DNA of 64,000 nt, taken from contig WBMV01008391.1 in NCBI GenBank assembly GCA_013396655.1, positions 372,001 through 436,000 of the forward strand. The letters are read 5' to 3'. Of the stretch, positions 51,201-64,000 are shown one piece after another (within the stretch, counting starts at the first letter, position 1; each line of letters starts with the position of its first letter). The notes under the pieces were generated by a model that was not told the DNA's origin, did not search any database, and saw only the letters and a list, made by a program, of their open reading frames with translations. The translations under genes and the position numbers were made by a program. The DNA is from Campylorhamphus procurvoides. Lineage: Eukaryota > Chordata > Aves > Passeriformes > Dendrocolaptidae.

Positions 51201-54200
51201 TAAGGGGCCTGGGAAAACCCAGAAAATGGAAAAAAAAATAACAAGGGAATTATGAGACATGCTGGGGAGGATCATGTGCAGATAGTCAAGCAGCTCTGCA
51301 GGGCATCAGGTCAAGTTTAGCACAGGGTGGAAGCAATTAGTTGAGCCCACAAATAACTGTGAGTTTGCTTATATAATTAATCCTGAACTCCCCTCTGAAG
51401 TTCTTCTTTACCAGGTAAAATTTTCTAAAACATCTGAATTACTCATGAGCCACTATTTTTTGGAGAAACTCCACATGCATCTCCAATGCAAAGGGGCTAA
51501 TAAAACAGCACCAAGATCTCCAGTTCTACAGCAAGATGTCAATTCCACTTCATGAGGCTCAGAGGTGACAAGCTCAGCAGAGATGACTGTTTCAGTCACA
51601 GAATTCAACAGGGATGAAGACAACAAAATATCTTTCTAGGACAACTCAACCTGTCTTGCAACGGGTTGCACTATTCTCAGACTTTACACCTACTTTCACA
51701 TTTAACTTTCCCCCTGCCTGATTTAATAATTTCAGTGCAGCAATTCTAATTTTATTTTCTAGAAAAACTTGTTAAGCTTTTTTTTTTCTTGAGTTGTTCA
51801 TTATGTGGACATGAGATGCAAAAGGAAACAAGATTTTATTATAAATTTTCATGAATTCTCATAATTTCTTCTAATCCCATAAAACCAAAAGCACCTAAAT
51901 GGCCAAGTGTTTAATAGCATCACACATCTCCACTGCAGCAGCTTTTCTTCCTCCTGCCATGCAAAGATGTCGGAGCATAAAGCATTCCTTACTGTGTCTG
52001 CCTGCTTGGAAGCAGTCTATGTGATGACAACAGCACTTTCCTAACCCCCTGTAATGGTCATAGAAAACAGTACACAATTGCCTTTGCAAAAACCTAAAGC
52101 TCTAGGCCTCATGCTCAGTGCCTGCAGAATATGCCAAAGTACACAACACCCAAAACCACCTCCCAAACCTCCACCTCCATACAGAACATCAGTATTTTAC
52201 TTGATGATAATAATCTGATCAGTCACATCTCTTGGCAGCCTAATGCAAACTAGCATTCATGGCAGATTCTCAAAAAGCTTCAGTGAGATCCATTTCCATG
52301 TGTACGATTTCTAGTTATCATGGTTTATTTGTTCCAGGGATACTGGAACAAATACTATTAATACTATAATCACTTGGTAGAACACAAACAAAAGGACAGC
52401 CTGGGGGAACTGCTCTGGTTAAGCAGCCACCCCTCTGATTACATACAAATTTTAAATCTTTTCAGAAAGAGGTGTGTGACTGAATAGGAATAGTCAAGAA
52501 CAGATACAGTGTCAGATTGGTCAGAATGAAACTGGTCAGAGGATCAGTATTGCAATTTATATTAGAAGCTCAGCTCCCCATGTAGAGAACCTGTAGCCAT
52601 TGCTTCATAAAGGATCTATCTCCACTTTTCTGCATCTGTACCCAAACTGTGTTATCATCTTGACAAAACTTATTCCAGCTTCTGAAGCTCCTGTACCACT
52701 GAATTTCCAGCTCTTTCTGGCTAAAGCAGTCACTGGACTTTGTTGGGCACTGGTACAGCTGGAATGGACAGACAAATTAGCACACTCTGGTGTATGTCAC
52801 ACCACTTCAACACCACTTTGTTCACAGACTCCCACAACTTTGGAAAATACACCATCCCAGAGCAACTCAGTTCAGTGAGGCCATAAGAACATATACCTGT
52901 GCTTCAGAAAAGCCATCTGCAAGCTCAGCACTGGCAGTCTCAGCAGGGATGGATGCTGTGAGTTGACTCCAGCCCTACAATACACACCCTCACAAAGCAA
53001 GTTTGGATCATTTGCAGGCTGAGAGCTGCTCTAGGACCCAGGTCACAGTGCAGTGCTAACATACCTTCTGGGAGTTCTAATGGCCAGTCTGTACTTTAGG
53101 CAAATCTTCCAATCGACTCCATGAAAATCCCACTAGCTTCCTCTAATAAAGGACTACATGATATACCAAACACACATGTAATCCTAGATTCTTAGAAAGT
53201 TACATTTCTGATGATGAAAGTAGAAGACAAAGGATATTTTCAATCACACAATGAATAGATCTCCAGCAAAGACCCCACAGAAAGACCATTTTTTTTTAAA
53301 GTAAAACTTTCAAGGACGTATTTATGACTGAGATGGTAGAACTCTCACTAAAGCATGTAAGAAGAAACAAAAGACATATAAAAAGTAACCAAATTGTAAA
53401 GAGTGACATTTCACCCTGATATTCCAAACTAAGACCCTGTTTTTAAAGAAAAGAGAATTTCAAGTTTAGCACACATTGTAAGTTACGGAAGACAAAAAGC
53501 TCTAGCTGGCAAAGAAAAAGCAGCACAAAAAGACAAATTACACAGAAAACTTTGCATGAGATTCAATTCCCATTTTGATTACTGTAATTCCCTAAGCTTT
53601 CTAAATCATTACCCTTTTTTCTGCAGTACTACAGAAAGCACCGCAATTTCATATTACTCCAGGGAAAATTCCTTCTATTACTTAAATTAACTTCATAACA
53701 AATTAAAAAACAATCTTTTTTCTAAGTGGTTTCTGGATGTATGGCGCTTTGTTTCAGTCTCCATCTCTCTATTAATATCCTTCTCTGCCTTTGTTCTTTC
53801 CCTACAACTGTTCAAAGCTGAAAGTCAAGGTTTTTCTCATGTAGTTACATCTCAACAACACATTCTCCCATTTTTCTCCAAACCACTGGATCACAGCTTA
53901 TTTTTGGCTGCATGTTACTACGTTTTGTATTCACCCTTCATATTCACAGTCCTACCTGGCAATCACTATGTCTAAGTTTCAATTCCCTCTCAACAAAGCC
54001 TTTCAGAATTGTGTACGTGTTAGCATGTGAAATATAAATACATTTTCATATATCCTTCATTTGATATGACAGATACAGATAATACAAATATTTCAGTAAT
54101 AAAAAGAATTCCTAGCACTGCAATGGCCATATTAAACTTTAAAGAAGTATTGCTTTAAAGTGTGAAAGTCTGACTGCATCTACGTCAAGTCCATTGACCA

Positions 54201-56451
54201 AAGACGGTTGACTTAAGAACAACCCTTTCATAGGTGAACCTGAACGTAGTTCATGTAGTTACAATTATATATTTTTAAATTCAGTTTAAAAATTTACTTT
54301 TTCTGTGTATGCTTATTAAAAGACAGCATTGCTTCTCCTAACATGTTATTCATGTCCTGTGTTGTACCAACACGCAAATGTCAATAACTGCAATGAAAAA
54401 TACAGTAACAGTACAACTAAGAAAGTGATGAATTCAATGATAACTAAACTGTCAAATTGGTGTTTTAAATCTGTGTGCAATCAGGATAGGTTTCTAGGCA
54501 GCTTTTACTAACTTGGACAGGCCAGACACCCAAACATATACTTCAAATGAGAGGTGAATAAAAGCCAATATGAATTGAATGATACTGGACTGATTCTGAT
54601 GCAAATCTTGATCTCGTGACCATATCTGACAGGAAAGCCCTGGCAAATTTTGCTATAGCATCTTTAAGACATTACCCTCTGCAGCTGTTCACCCTTTTCT
54701 ACATTACTGGCAGACCTCTATCAGTGTTAGTGAAGCAGAGTATTTGTCCCTGTCCTAAAACATCCAGCCATAGTTCATCATCTTAGTTTGCACTGCTACA
54801 GGGCTGGACTAACAGTGGAGTTACTAAAATATGCATACCACTCTGCTGACTGTAAAAAGGCAGCTACTTCTCGCAGAAGGGGATTTAGTAACATATTAAA
54901 CCACTACACCTGTTTTCTCAGTAAATGACAGTCAAAACTTGTTTTTTTCAAATATGGTCATTACTAGAGCAATCTTCCCACTATCTTCAAGAACAACTTA
55001 GGGACAAAATATGTGACAAGCTTAGATACATTTGCCAGAAGGCAAAAACATTAGCTTTTTAACCAGAAAAGAGGGTATGTTCAGATCCTTGCCCTCACAC
55101 AGGTTCCTTTGCATTACCAATGTCCCAGTTTGTACACTGGAGCAGAATGCTTCCATGCTTCAGTTTCTACATTGCACCCTACCCTGAGCACGAAGACAGT
55201 GAGTGTAACCCCAAATTCTGGTACCACACTTTGGCATTGTGCATAACAATCCAAATAAGCATTTATAGCACAAAAACAAGGCACCCTGCATTAAACTAGT
55301 TAGTTAAATTAGTTAAAGAACACATATATCCATGTCAGTGCATAAACAACGGCTGCTAGGACTGCAGGCTGCTTTTGCAGATCAAGCTGAATCCAAAACT
55401 GTTGTGTCTATAGTGTTACTGGTACCTGGTCCAGATGATAAAGTCAATTCAGGTACCTCTCTGCAGCCATTATTCCATCTTACAATTAGCCTGTTGCAAT
55501 TTACACACAGCATTCATCAAGAAGAGAGGATTTTGGTGTCTTTTGATGTAGACCAGAATCGTTACGAATATTCAAAATAGTTTTAGAAGTCAGCTTACTT
55601 TACGACCTTCTCTAAAAGATTACATTTTATTTCCATGGATAAACAATCTGATTAACTGCAACACTGATGTAATATTTTCATTTATGCTGTTCAACAAAAT
55701 CATCTCTATTAAGCCATAAAACATCTCATTACTGCACTGTACGAAAAATTTGAAACACCTCATCACAGTTGTGCATGAAAATGTAAAGTACAGTGATTTG
55801 CTGTACAGTGTGAGATTATGTTATATTAAAAAAAACCGCAACACCAAGCACAAACACAAAAAGGAAATTTGGCATGCACGTGCACGCACTGTCTCTAAAC
55901 AGAGATGTCTTCAGAAAGAAATCTCCAGAGGCAACATTGCCTTTGTTACGCAAAAGGATAGTAAAACGTCTAAACTGGCATCTCTACAGACACTGCATGT
56001 CTGAACAAACATGCTGCAATTTCTTGTTTTATTACAGCAGTATCTCTGGCTATTGTCTGGACCTGTCTCCCTAATTTCCCCTGAAGTCCGTGCAAGGAGT
56101 GAAAGGCCTCTTCAGTGAAAACGCAGGGCAGAAGCTGAGTACTTGCAGCTGCTTTTTGAAAAAGCCCTTCGTTCCTGGGCACAGGCCTGCAAGCATGGGC
56201 TACTGAATTCATCCCCTGCAAGAGACAGCCACTGACTCAGTATTAGGTGGGAAACTATCTTGTCTTGACACACACACCACCAATAATTACTTACACAATG
56301 TTTCAAAGCAACAAAGACCATGTATGAATGACCTTTACCCTAGAAATTAAGAAGACACTTTTTTTTTTTAAGAAACCAAAACAATGAACCTACCTTTGAA
56401 AAATCCTGTGATTATGTGGCTTTCCACTAGCCCCTACTCAATTCTGGGTGA

Positions 56452-56544
56452 TAGGGTTTAGGCACTGTAATGGTAGTGTCTGGTTGATGGTTGAACTCGG
56501 TGATCTTAAAGGTCTCTTCCTACCTTGACTATTCTAGAATTCTA
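56452..56544 (+). mobile_element. CR1 LINE 3' tail fragment, diverged
   Basis: Reads GGTTGATGGTTGAACTCGGT and then GATCTTAAAGGTCTCTTCCT, ending in an ATTCTAGAATTCTA version of the CR1 end. Confidence 0.85.
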
Positions 56545-57206
56545 CAAAACCCTGAAGCGTTTGCCTCATGACTTGGTTCACCACTCCTTGTATGTTTGGG
56601 CATCTCAAAAGGAGATTATTTTGATGATATACTCATTGGATGAGTACCACATTCAACCTGTTAATAAAATATTTGATTTAATGGATGTCATTTATTATGG
56701 TAGAATACAAGATGTAGCTAGATGGGTCTTTCTATTGCACAAATTTTATAGGATTATAATCCCAATACATATAGGTGCATGACCCATGATTTCAATATTT
56801 TTTTCTCATACATATTACAGATATGTATATAATTTGACACCTTATTTGTTCTATTCACTATTTTTTTGTTTTTAATATTTATATGATTATTACAAAATAC
56901 ACAATCTCACAAAATACAACAGCTCAAGACCTCAATCTGGGAAACTCCATTTCCCTCATCTCCTCCGGTCTCCCCATTCCTAGATGTGGGGTCTCTCTGC
57001 TGTTCATCATTGTCTGCCTGGTAAACCAACTCAATGTCCAATCACTCAGCCTAAAAAATCTACTGGCTTTCTGCCAGAACAGTTAGTTGAATCAAACTAG
57101 CAAGCCATAAACTGGTCTAAGAAGAGATAGGAAAAGGTGAGGGAGGGAGGAGGGTGGGCTCTCCTGGCAGCAGCAAATCAAGTCAGATTTGACTCTGTCA
57201 CTGAAC

Positions 57207-57237
57207 ACTTTTATTCCTCTATTTAAACAGGATTTCA
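57207..57237 (+). repeat. 31-base exact direct repeat, copy 1
   Basis: Identical to 59750-59780; starts ACTTTTATTCCTCTATTTAA. Flanks differ on both sides. Confidence 0.95.
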
Positions 57238-57345
57238 GGGGAGGTACTCAACTGCTTTAAACTCTGTAAATAGATGATTGAGAGAATTAAGTAACTCCAG
57301 AGGGCTACCTGGCCTGCATAAGACCCAATATGTCCTCTAGACATG

Positions 57346-57399
57346 TATATAGGACCTACATTTGTAGGTCTACAAATGTAGACCTACATTTCCTATATA
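57346..57399. repeat. Nested inverted repeat
   Basis: Outer arms TATATAGGA (57346-57354) and TCCTATATA (57391-57399) are perfect complements. Inside, CTACATTTGTAG (57356-57367) pairs perfectly with CTACAAATGTAG (57370-57381) over a two-base loop. The block CCTACATTT also occurs twice directly (from 57355 and from 57383). Confidence 0.95.
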
Positions 57400-58149
57400 A
57401 AGCTCTGGAGGTATCACATTTAGTGTTAAGGGACAAGTGACATGGATTTACAGATTCCCTCTCCCCATCCTACTCCCCTCAGCCAAACAGCATCTCATTA
57501 ATTAATCTAAATTAAAAATTAGGGCTGGAATTAATTCCAGCTGTAAAGAAATACACTTTTATCATATTTCAGACACTTTCAGCATATCCTTTCATACCTC
57601 TTACATGATTCTTTTGATGTCCCCCAATTTTACACAGTGAAATTGAAAGAAAAATTAACACACTTAGGTTTGCCTCCCAACTCTGATTCTTCTAATTTTA
57701 CCAGCCATTGTGGATACAAACACCTATGCTCTAGCCTATAATATAGATACAGAGGGAAGAGACCAAACAACAGCTTGCAGTTGCTTCACCATGAGCCAAG
57801 GTATTAAATGATAATAAATCTTTTGAGCTGCATACACAGCCTTTTATGCAATTTTCTCAGAATCCTACTATGAGATGGACTTTCTACTTAACAGTTGATG
57901 GCCTCTAATCATGCTCCATTTTCATGCTGAATATGGAAAACAGTTTCTAGCCCTATGTCATCTATCAGTGATACACACTAATTTGGAAATGCTTTTTGCA
58001 TATAAAATTTGTAAGCCACTCACAATCATAGTAGTTTACATGCTTGAACACTAGTCTTGTTTCTTCATGGATGAATGAAGTAACAAGGAATTGATTTTCT
58101 ACTTACTTCCACAAGCCCTTGGTTTATCTAGATCGATACATGATAGTCT

Positions 58150-58738
58150 GAACATAAACAGCATCCTGTCCTGCCAGCAAGTTGAAGTATGTGATCCTTT
58201 CATTCTACTCAGCACTAGTGACACACACATGAGTGCTGGACCCAGTTCTGAGAGCCTTAATACATGAGAGATATGGACATACTGGAGAAAGTCCAACAAA
58301 AGGCCACAAAGATGATTAAGGAACTGGGAGCACCTAACTTTCATGGAGAGATTGGGAGTTAGGATTGTTCAACCTAGAGAAGAGAAGGCTGAGGTGGAAA
58401 ACTTAACAGTGTGTATAAGTACCTGATGGGAAGGCGTAATGAGAGGGGATCAGACTCTGCTCAGAGGTGCCCAGTTACAGGACAAGAAACAATAGGGACA
58501 AACTGAATTCCAAAATGCATTCAAACATGAGAAAAACACTTCTATACTGTAAGGGTGTTCAAGCAGTGGATCAGATTGCCCAGAGAGGCTGTGGAAGTCT
58601 CCAGCTCTGCAGGTACTTAAAACCTAACTGGGTTCACTACTGGACAATCTGCTCTAGTTTTTGGCACTCTGTGCAGAGGTATTGAACTATACAATCTCCA
58701 GAGATGGCTTCAAATCATTATTATTCCAGAATTCTATG
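58150..58738 (+). mobile_element. CR1 LINE 3' region, diverged
   Basis: Starts near the CR1 ORF2 end (GTGATCCTTTCATTCTACTC, AGCACTAGTGACACAC) and runs through the remaining ORF2 and the 3' UTR to CCAGAATTCTATGG. Many substitutions and small gaps show an old copy with no intact frame. Confidence 0.9.
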
Positions 58739-59749
58739 GCTTGCATGACATCACATACCAAGTGTGAAGAATTAGGAATAAAAACCATTTTAACAACTAA
58801 ATTTTAAAGCCATCCTTTCCCCACTTAGAGACACAAATAGAATTAGAAAATACTATATTCTTTTTCTAATCATATTATTTATTTTGCTCCTAAAAGCTGA
58901 GAATATTCAGAATATTTAATATAATGTCTTTATTTAACTTCAGAGCTAATATTCTCATTGCATTTCTTGTACCCACATGCACATAAGCACATAAAACTAT
59001 GACACTGTACTCACACAAATATTTTAAAAAATGTAGCTAAATATTTATTCAAAAGTGTTTGCAGTATTTTGGTTTCGATGTTGTAATCTTCAGTGCTCAA
59101 CTCCCTATTTTCTCTAATCACTTGGTGTATTAAAGGATTATATATAGCAGATAAAACCTTTACTTGCATCTCTAAGCATTTTATTTTATCTGAATCACAA
59201 CTTCTTGGTATTTCACTCCATCAAAAATTATCTCTGTACTCTTTTCCAACTATTTAGATAAAAGGAATGGCCACTGCAAATGAAAGTGGTTTGCCAAATT
59301 TACAGTGAAGAAAAAGATAACACAATATTACTTTTAGTAATTCCATCAACTCATTACAACTGTTCTCAGTATCTGCTGCATATGCTGCAGTAATTTTTAT
59401 ACAGAAATAAAGTGGAATCATGACCATGTCCAAGCATCAAGAAAGGTGAAATACAGAACTTGAATTTTGGTTTTATGACTAACACTTCTGTAAACTTTAA
59501 ACAAATGCACTGAAATTACTGCATAAACATATTAGGTAGAAGTAATTTAGAAGACACATTAGATTAACTATAGAGTCAAAACAGACTTAGAGCACACCAT
59601 GATAGAAACACCATGAATGTGAAAAGAACTGTAGAGTTTTTCTTAGCTAGCCAAAGACTATAGAACTTTACAGAAGCTCTAGCATGCCTAATTGTAATTT
59701 ACCAGTGTCAAAATCAGACAAGCTTGCATGTCTGCTTTTAGCTTCATTT

Positions 59750-59780
59750 ACTTTTATTCCTCTATTTAAACAGGATTTCA
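59750..59780 (+). repeat. 31-base exact direct repeat, copy 2
   Basis: Identical to 57207-57237, offset by 2543 bases. It lies 26 bases before the G/T-only tract. Confidence 0.95.
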
Positions 59781-59806
59781 TTTATTTGGCCTAATTCTTT
59801 GTTTCA

Positions 59807-59905
59807 TTTTGTTTGTTTGGGGTTTTTTGTTTTGGTTTTGGTGGTGGTGGTTTGGTTTTGTTTTGTTGTGTTTTTTTGTTGTTGTTGTTTTGGGGGGTTT
59901 TTTTT
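59807..59905 (+). repeat. G/T-only low-complexity tract
   Basis: Ninety-nine consecutive bases contain only G and T on the + strand, with runs such as TGGTGGTGGTGG and GGGGGG. Confidence 0.97.
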
Positions 59906-60150
59906 AGCATGATTCAGCTGTATGTGGTAATTATGGAACTGTGTGCATAGACACAGTGTTCTTTTCTAACTTCAACAATGACCAAGATGTACCATGACAT
60001 CATGGAAGATTTCTCAGTTTACATCTTTTGCATTAACTAAACAAACAATATCCTAGATCACATGGGTTTAGATTAACATCCTTACAAATTCAAGACTTTA
60101 AAAAATATTTAATGACTTCATTGTAAAATGTGTTTCTTCCATCTATTTGC

Positions 60151-60170
60151 TTATTTATTTATTTATTTAT
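60151..60170. repeat. (TTTA)n microsatellite
   Basis: About five TTTA-type units, directly visible. Confidence 0.93.
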
Positions 60171-63100
60171 CTTTGCATATGAAAAAAACAGCCTATGAGG
60201 ATAGAAGAAGGAAGTTTATTGAACGTGGAAAAAGGGACAGGCCGCGTTTATTTTCCTTCTGGATTTGAAAGAGATTTGTCTGTACATTGAAAATATTTTT
60301 CTGTTGTTGTAAAATGTAATAAATGAGCAGACTACTAAAACATATTGCCTCTTTAGACCTTCCATTAAAAAAAATCAAAATCTAAAACTGCCCAGGGAAG
60401 TATGCTACAAGCTCCCTCCAAACTTGATCAAATCTTAAGAAAAATTAAGAAACTAGTATGAGTACATCCCAATGTACCTGTGCCATCTTGATCTAGCTAG
60501 CACGCAAACATTAGCAATTAAGGGATTCCAATGTGGGTTTTAGCAATGCCTGTTATTTATTTAGCAAGTATATCCAGAACGTATACAGAGCTTGTGCTTG
60601 GATTAACATACGTTAAGATTCATCCTGTGGCTTCTGCTACTCTAAGCTATGCAGCCAGCTTGAAGCAAAACAAATATGATAGCACATACAATTAATCATG
60701 CCTTTGCTCCTCCTGTCTATCCTACCCTTATGCCATTTAGCACATAGCCTTGTATTTTGAAATTACACTGAACAACACTGTCCAAAGGAGAATTCTCAGA
60801 GGGAATATGTTTATAGAGGGGAACAGAAATTAATTTTTTTTACATTAGCAAAGAATTAGACAAGAACTATTAAACTTCATAATAAGCAAAAAAAAGAAAA
60901 AATTCAGCATTTACTCATGGACTGAAAGCCCACTCCATATACTTCATTTTACTCTTAATCCTTAAGCTTGTGTTTATCAGCTCCTTGACAATCTCTTATC
61001 AGTTCTACACACTGGAAAGGTGGGTTGGGCCTGAGAGCTGTAGTTTCAGATACTCTGATCAGTAACAACTAAAAACTGTCCTAAAAAGTATTCTGTAGAA
61101 GTGTGAAAATATCTCTTGACCATCTTTCCCCTCCAAATAATTATTTTTCATGAAAACTGGAGTCTTTCCTATGCAGAAGAAAGGCGTATTTTTTATACAC
61201 TCTAAAACTGATTACTACTTGAAACAGTATCCCCTCCTAGGGTAGCTAGCTGACTGAATAACAGTGTCTGTAAGCAAGGGCCAGGGTAAAGAACTATTTA
61301 TGCAAAGTTAAGCACTGAAGGAGGAATACCTGCTTTTCTTCAGGTAGAGAGCCAGTTCAGGCATGTCAAGAATCCAGAGTTCAAGACTTAACTGTGAACC
61401 ATGCTACTCACCAAAGCAACCTCAGTGTTACAAGGGAAAAAATAGTAGTGTAGCAATTAAGAAAGACACCCCAGTAGAACATATACTCGCTATGTAAGCT
61501 TGAAGAGGCTAGCTAGATTAAGGACTACAGACAATGCTTTATACATGTATATAGAGTCCTTTTGTAGTAGACTATAAAACATTTAGCTTACAGACCATCA
61601 TCTCAAGTTAGTATAGTTAGGCAATAGCAAAATTACTGTGCAAGGGGCACTGGAGATCTTCAGGAGAGGGGAGTTACAAAACTAATCATGGAAAGTCTTC
61701 CACATCCCTGCATTTGGTACCCTGTGACAGCACATCCATAAAGAAGCCAGCAGTGTGATGAACATGACATCTCTCTCTGATCTGCTGAACTCTTCCAAGC
61801 AACACACTAATCAGGCAGGACACATATTGGATAACCTCTGTGGGAATAATTTTACTGAGAAAGGGGGCAAATCTGGCTAGTCTGATTCTACTTTCATGTA
61901 CATAAGGATGGAGTTATTTCACTTGATTATGTCAGAATAACCCTGATCTAGCTAAGAACAGAATAAACAATGGAATTCTATAAAAAATATTGTACCTACA
62001 TCTATATAAAATATCATTTAAGAAAATCTGGCACATTATGGGGTTTTGAACCTAAAAAAAATACATAAAAGTTGGCCAACTTCAGGGGTTTTAAATTGTT
62101 AAATGCAAAAAGTTGTTTTAAAATTCAGCAAAACTGGTCAAATTTGTTAAGTTTCAGTGCTCTTTTAGGTTGTTTTTTTTTAAAACTTTTTACATTTAGG
62201 ATTTCTTGTAAAAACTTCCCTGAGGTGAAAAATGTTAAGATAACATTAAGATTAACAAGATATACTTTACAAGAATGTGTGTGGGTGAGAGAGGGATAAG
62301 ATTGTATGTTGAATTGCTAAACAAATAATAACTAGTGACTATATGAAAAGCCGTAACAATCCACAGATTTTTGAGATCTGCACCATTCAGCTTTCATTTT
62401 ACCTTCTTTGAATTCTTGGTTTCTCAGCTGTGTGAATTAGAGGTCCTTCTACAACTTTCTTAATAGCACTCCTTAATTTCCTGAAGGATCTTGGAGGGTG
62501 GTCAGGGAGCAGTAAGGACTTCTTCTTAAATATACAATTTGGAAGAATGGCACTGATAAGGACGTTTTGCAAATTATACATTCTCCTTTCAGTTTTTTCT
62601 TACTAACTTTCCAGGAGAGTTTTGCTGCTGACTCTAGTTGCATGCAAAATCACTAATAATTGAGAGTTTCTATAAATTCCTGCTCTCTAGATCTCAAGGC
62701 CAAAAGAGGCATTTGTAATGATTTAGCTTGATCTTCTGTATTAAGAGAACATAAAATTCCATTCAGTAGCTTTGTGTTGAATGTAGATTCACAAGTGAGG
62801 GTTTTCCAGTAAGATACCTGTCATTGTAGGTATCAGAAGTATTCAGTACTTGCCTTGAAAATCTGTTCCCAGGTAAGAGCATTCGCTCTTAAAAACTATA
62901 TTGCCCTCTCTAAGCTGAATTATTATGCATTCAACTTCCAACCACTGACTCTTGCTATGCCACTTCTTAACATGGGTGAAATACAGAAATCAAGCATTCA
63001 AAAACTGCCAACAGACCAGAAGCAGCTTAGACTCTTTGTTAAACAAAATCCTCATTACTGTTAAGTTTCATAAAACAAGGCCTCTTAGGAAATCAAACTT

Positions 63101-64000
63101 CCCAGAATTTGTGAAATTTGTCAAGATCCACCATCCTTCAAATGAATCATTACAAACTGCCCACTGTTGATTTCATGAAACTCAGCATTAGCTAAATGTT
63201 AATTTTGTCATCCTGTGCTATATCAAATGATGTGGAAAAAAAAAGCCCATATTAACTCTTTGTGATTATCTTAATACCTAATATTCAATTTCACCCTATC
63301 TATACTCATTCTGGAGTCATCAAACAGGATCAAAAAGCAAACAAAAAAAGAAGTGGAATTAAACTTAGTTCACTGAATGAATCTGACAATGTATAAAAAC
63401 CAGTCAAAATGAATACTTGGCAAACAATACTTATAAGAAAAAACTACACCAAAATTATTATGTTTCAAAAGTATTCAAACGGTATGAAAACATAAGATTT
63501 AAACAAAGTATCTACAGATATTCTAGAAAACATTTTTGTAGCAATGAGCATATATTCCTTGGAAAGAACAAAATAAAAGAAATGCAAGAAAGAAAACACA
63601 ATGTAGAATCTATTTTTTTAACCTAAATAATACATTGCCTATTGATGAGAGGCTAATCAAGCAAAGGCATGTATGTCCCAGATGGGAAAAGCAGCCCCAT
63701 TCCAAAAATTTTGCACACACTCTTACTCAAATTGTATGTCCAGTCCACAGAAGATTTAGAGCTGTTATCTTTCAGTAGTGGAAACCAAGGGAAGACTGTT
63801 CAACAGCAAACAGATCCACCACGCACAAGAGCAATCTCTGAGGTACTCCAGTTGAATGAGATTTCCCTCAGATGCTTAGATGAATCTGGGACTTGAAAAC
63901 AATGAATATGGTCTGGTTTACATACGTAATAAAGAGAAGTGTAAAGAACCATGAAAAATCAGAAGTTGCATATTTAGAGTTGTTTGCTTTAATAGGAGGT

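Larger units (their letters stand above)
47633..56451. other. Presumed intron, no gene seen
   Basis: Contains copy 2 of the 105-base repeat (47841-47945), an AC-rich microsatellite (48203-48223) and an open segment with splice-like borders at 49629-49812. No recognised gene. Confidence 0.5.
56545..58149. other. Presumed intron with nested palindrome
   Basis: No gene seen. Contains copy 1 of a 31-base direct repeat (57207-57237) and the palindromic segment 57346-57399. Confidence 0.55.
58739..64000. other. Presumed intron, no gene seen
   Basis: AT-rich end of the window with a G/T-only tract and a TTTA microsatellite. The large CSPG-repeat exon expected upstream of the visible exons is not here, as no long open frame occurs on either strand. 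Confidence 0.5.

Noticed and set aside
1..64000. CRISPR array, operons, prophage or other bacterial system
   Set aside because: The exon-intron structure, the CR1 and LTR repeats and the microsatellites show vertebrate DNA. No regularly spaced repeats or tightly packed genes are present.

Overview
The window is vertebrate nuclear DNA, almost certainly from a bird. It is AT-rich, with a few short exons lost in very long introns. It is sprinkled with CR1 LINE fragments carrying the avian 3' tail, has two pieces of one avian-type LTR, and has a tRNA-Ile-headed SINE joined to a CR1-like tail. From memory that SINE type is known from zebra finch (TguSINE1), so a songbird is the best guess; this is inference. 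Nothing bacterial, plasmid or CRISPR-like is present.

The only gene I can support is on the minus strand. Four consecutive, phase-matched exons (18857-19003, 16414-16644, 13604-13729, 12475-12726) encode 252 residues of a FRAS1/FREM-family protein, best matched from memory to FREM2. The first two exons build one Calx-beta domain and the next two build a second. All four are symmetric 1-1 exons without stops. FREM2 is a basement-membrane protein that acts with FRAS1 and FREM1 in epithelial-mesenchymal adhesion.

Layout. Bases 1-12474 lie downstream of the last visible exon and are read as intron, with a minus-strand CR1 (3881-4711) and the SINE (5189-5335). Bases 12475-19003 hold the exon cluster and three introns of 0.9-2.7 kb. 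Bases 19004-64000 (about 45 kb) contain no convincing exon and are read as part of a very long upstream intron; the large exon expected to carry the CSPG repeats lies beyond the window. This intron holds seven more CR1 pieces, the two LTR pieces in opposite orientations, microsatellites and low-complexity tracts.

Beyond these, the main curiosities are three short, nearly exact, indel-free direct duplications within the window (105, 64 and 31 bases), a nested palindrome at 57346-57399, a 99-base run of only G and T on one strand, and a 184-base open segment with good splice-like borders at 49629-49812. I found no evidence of a new multi-gene system.
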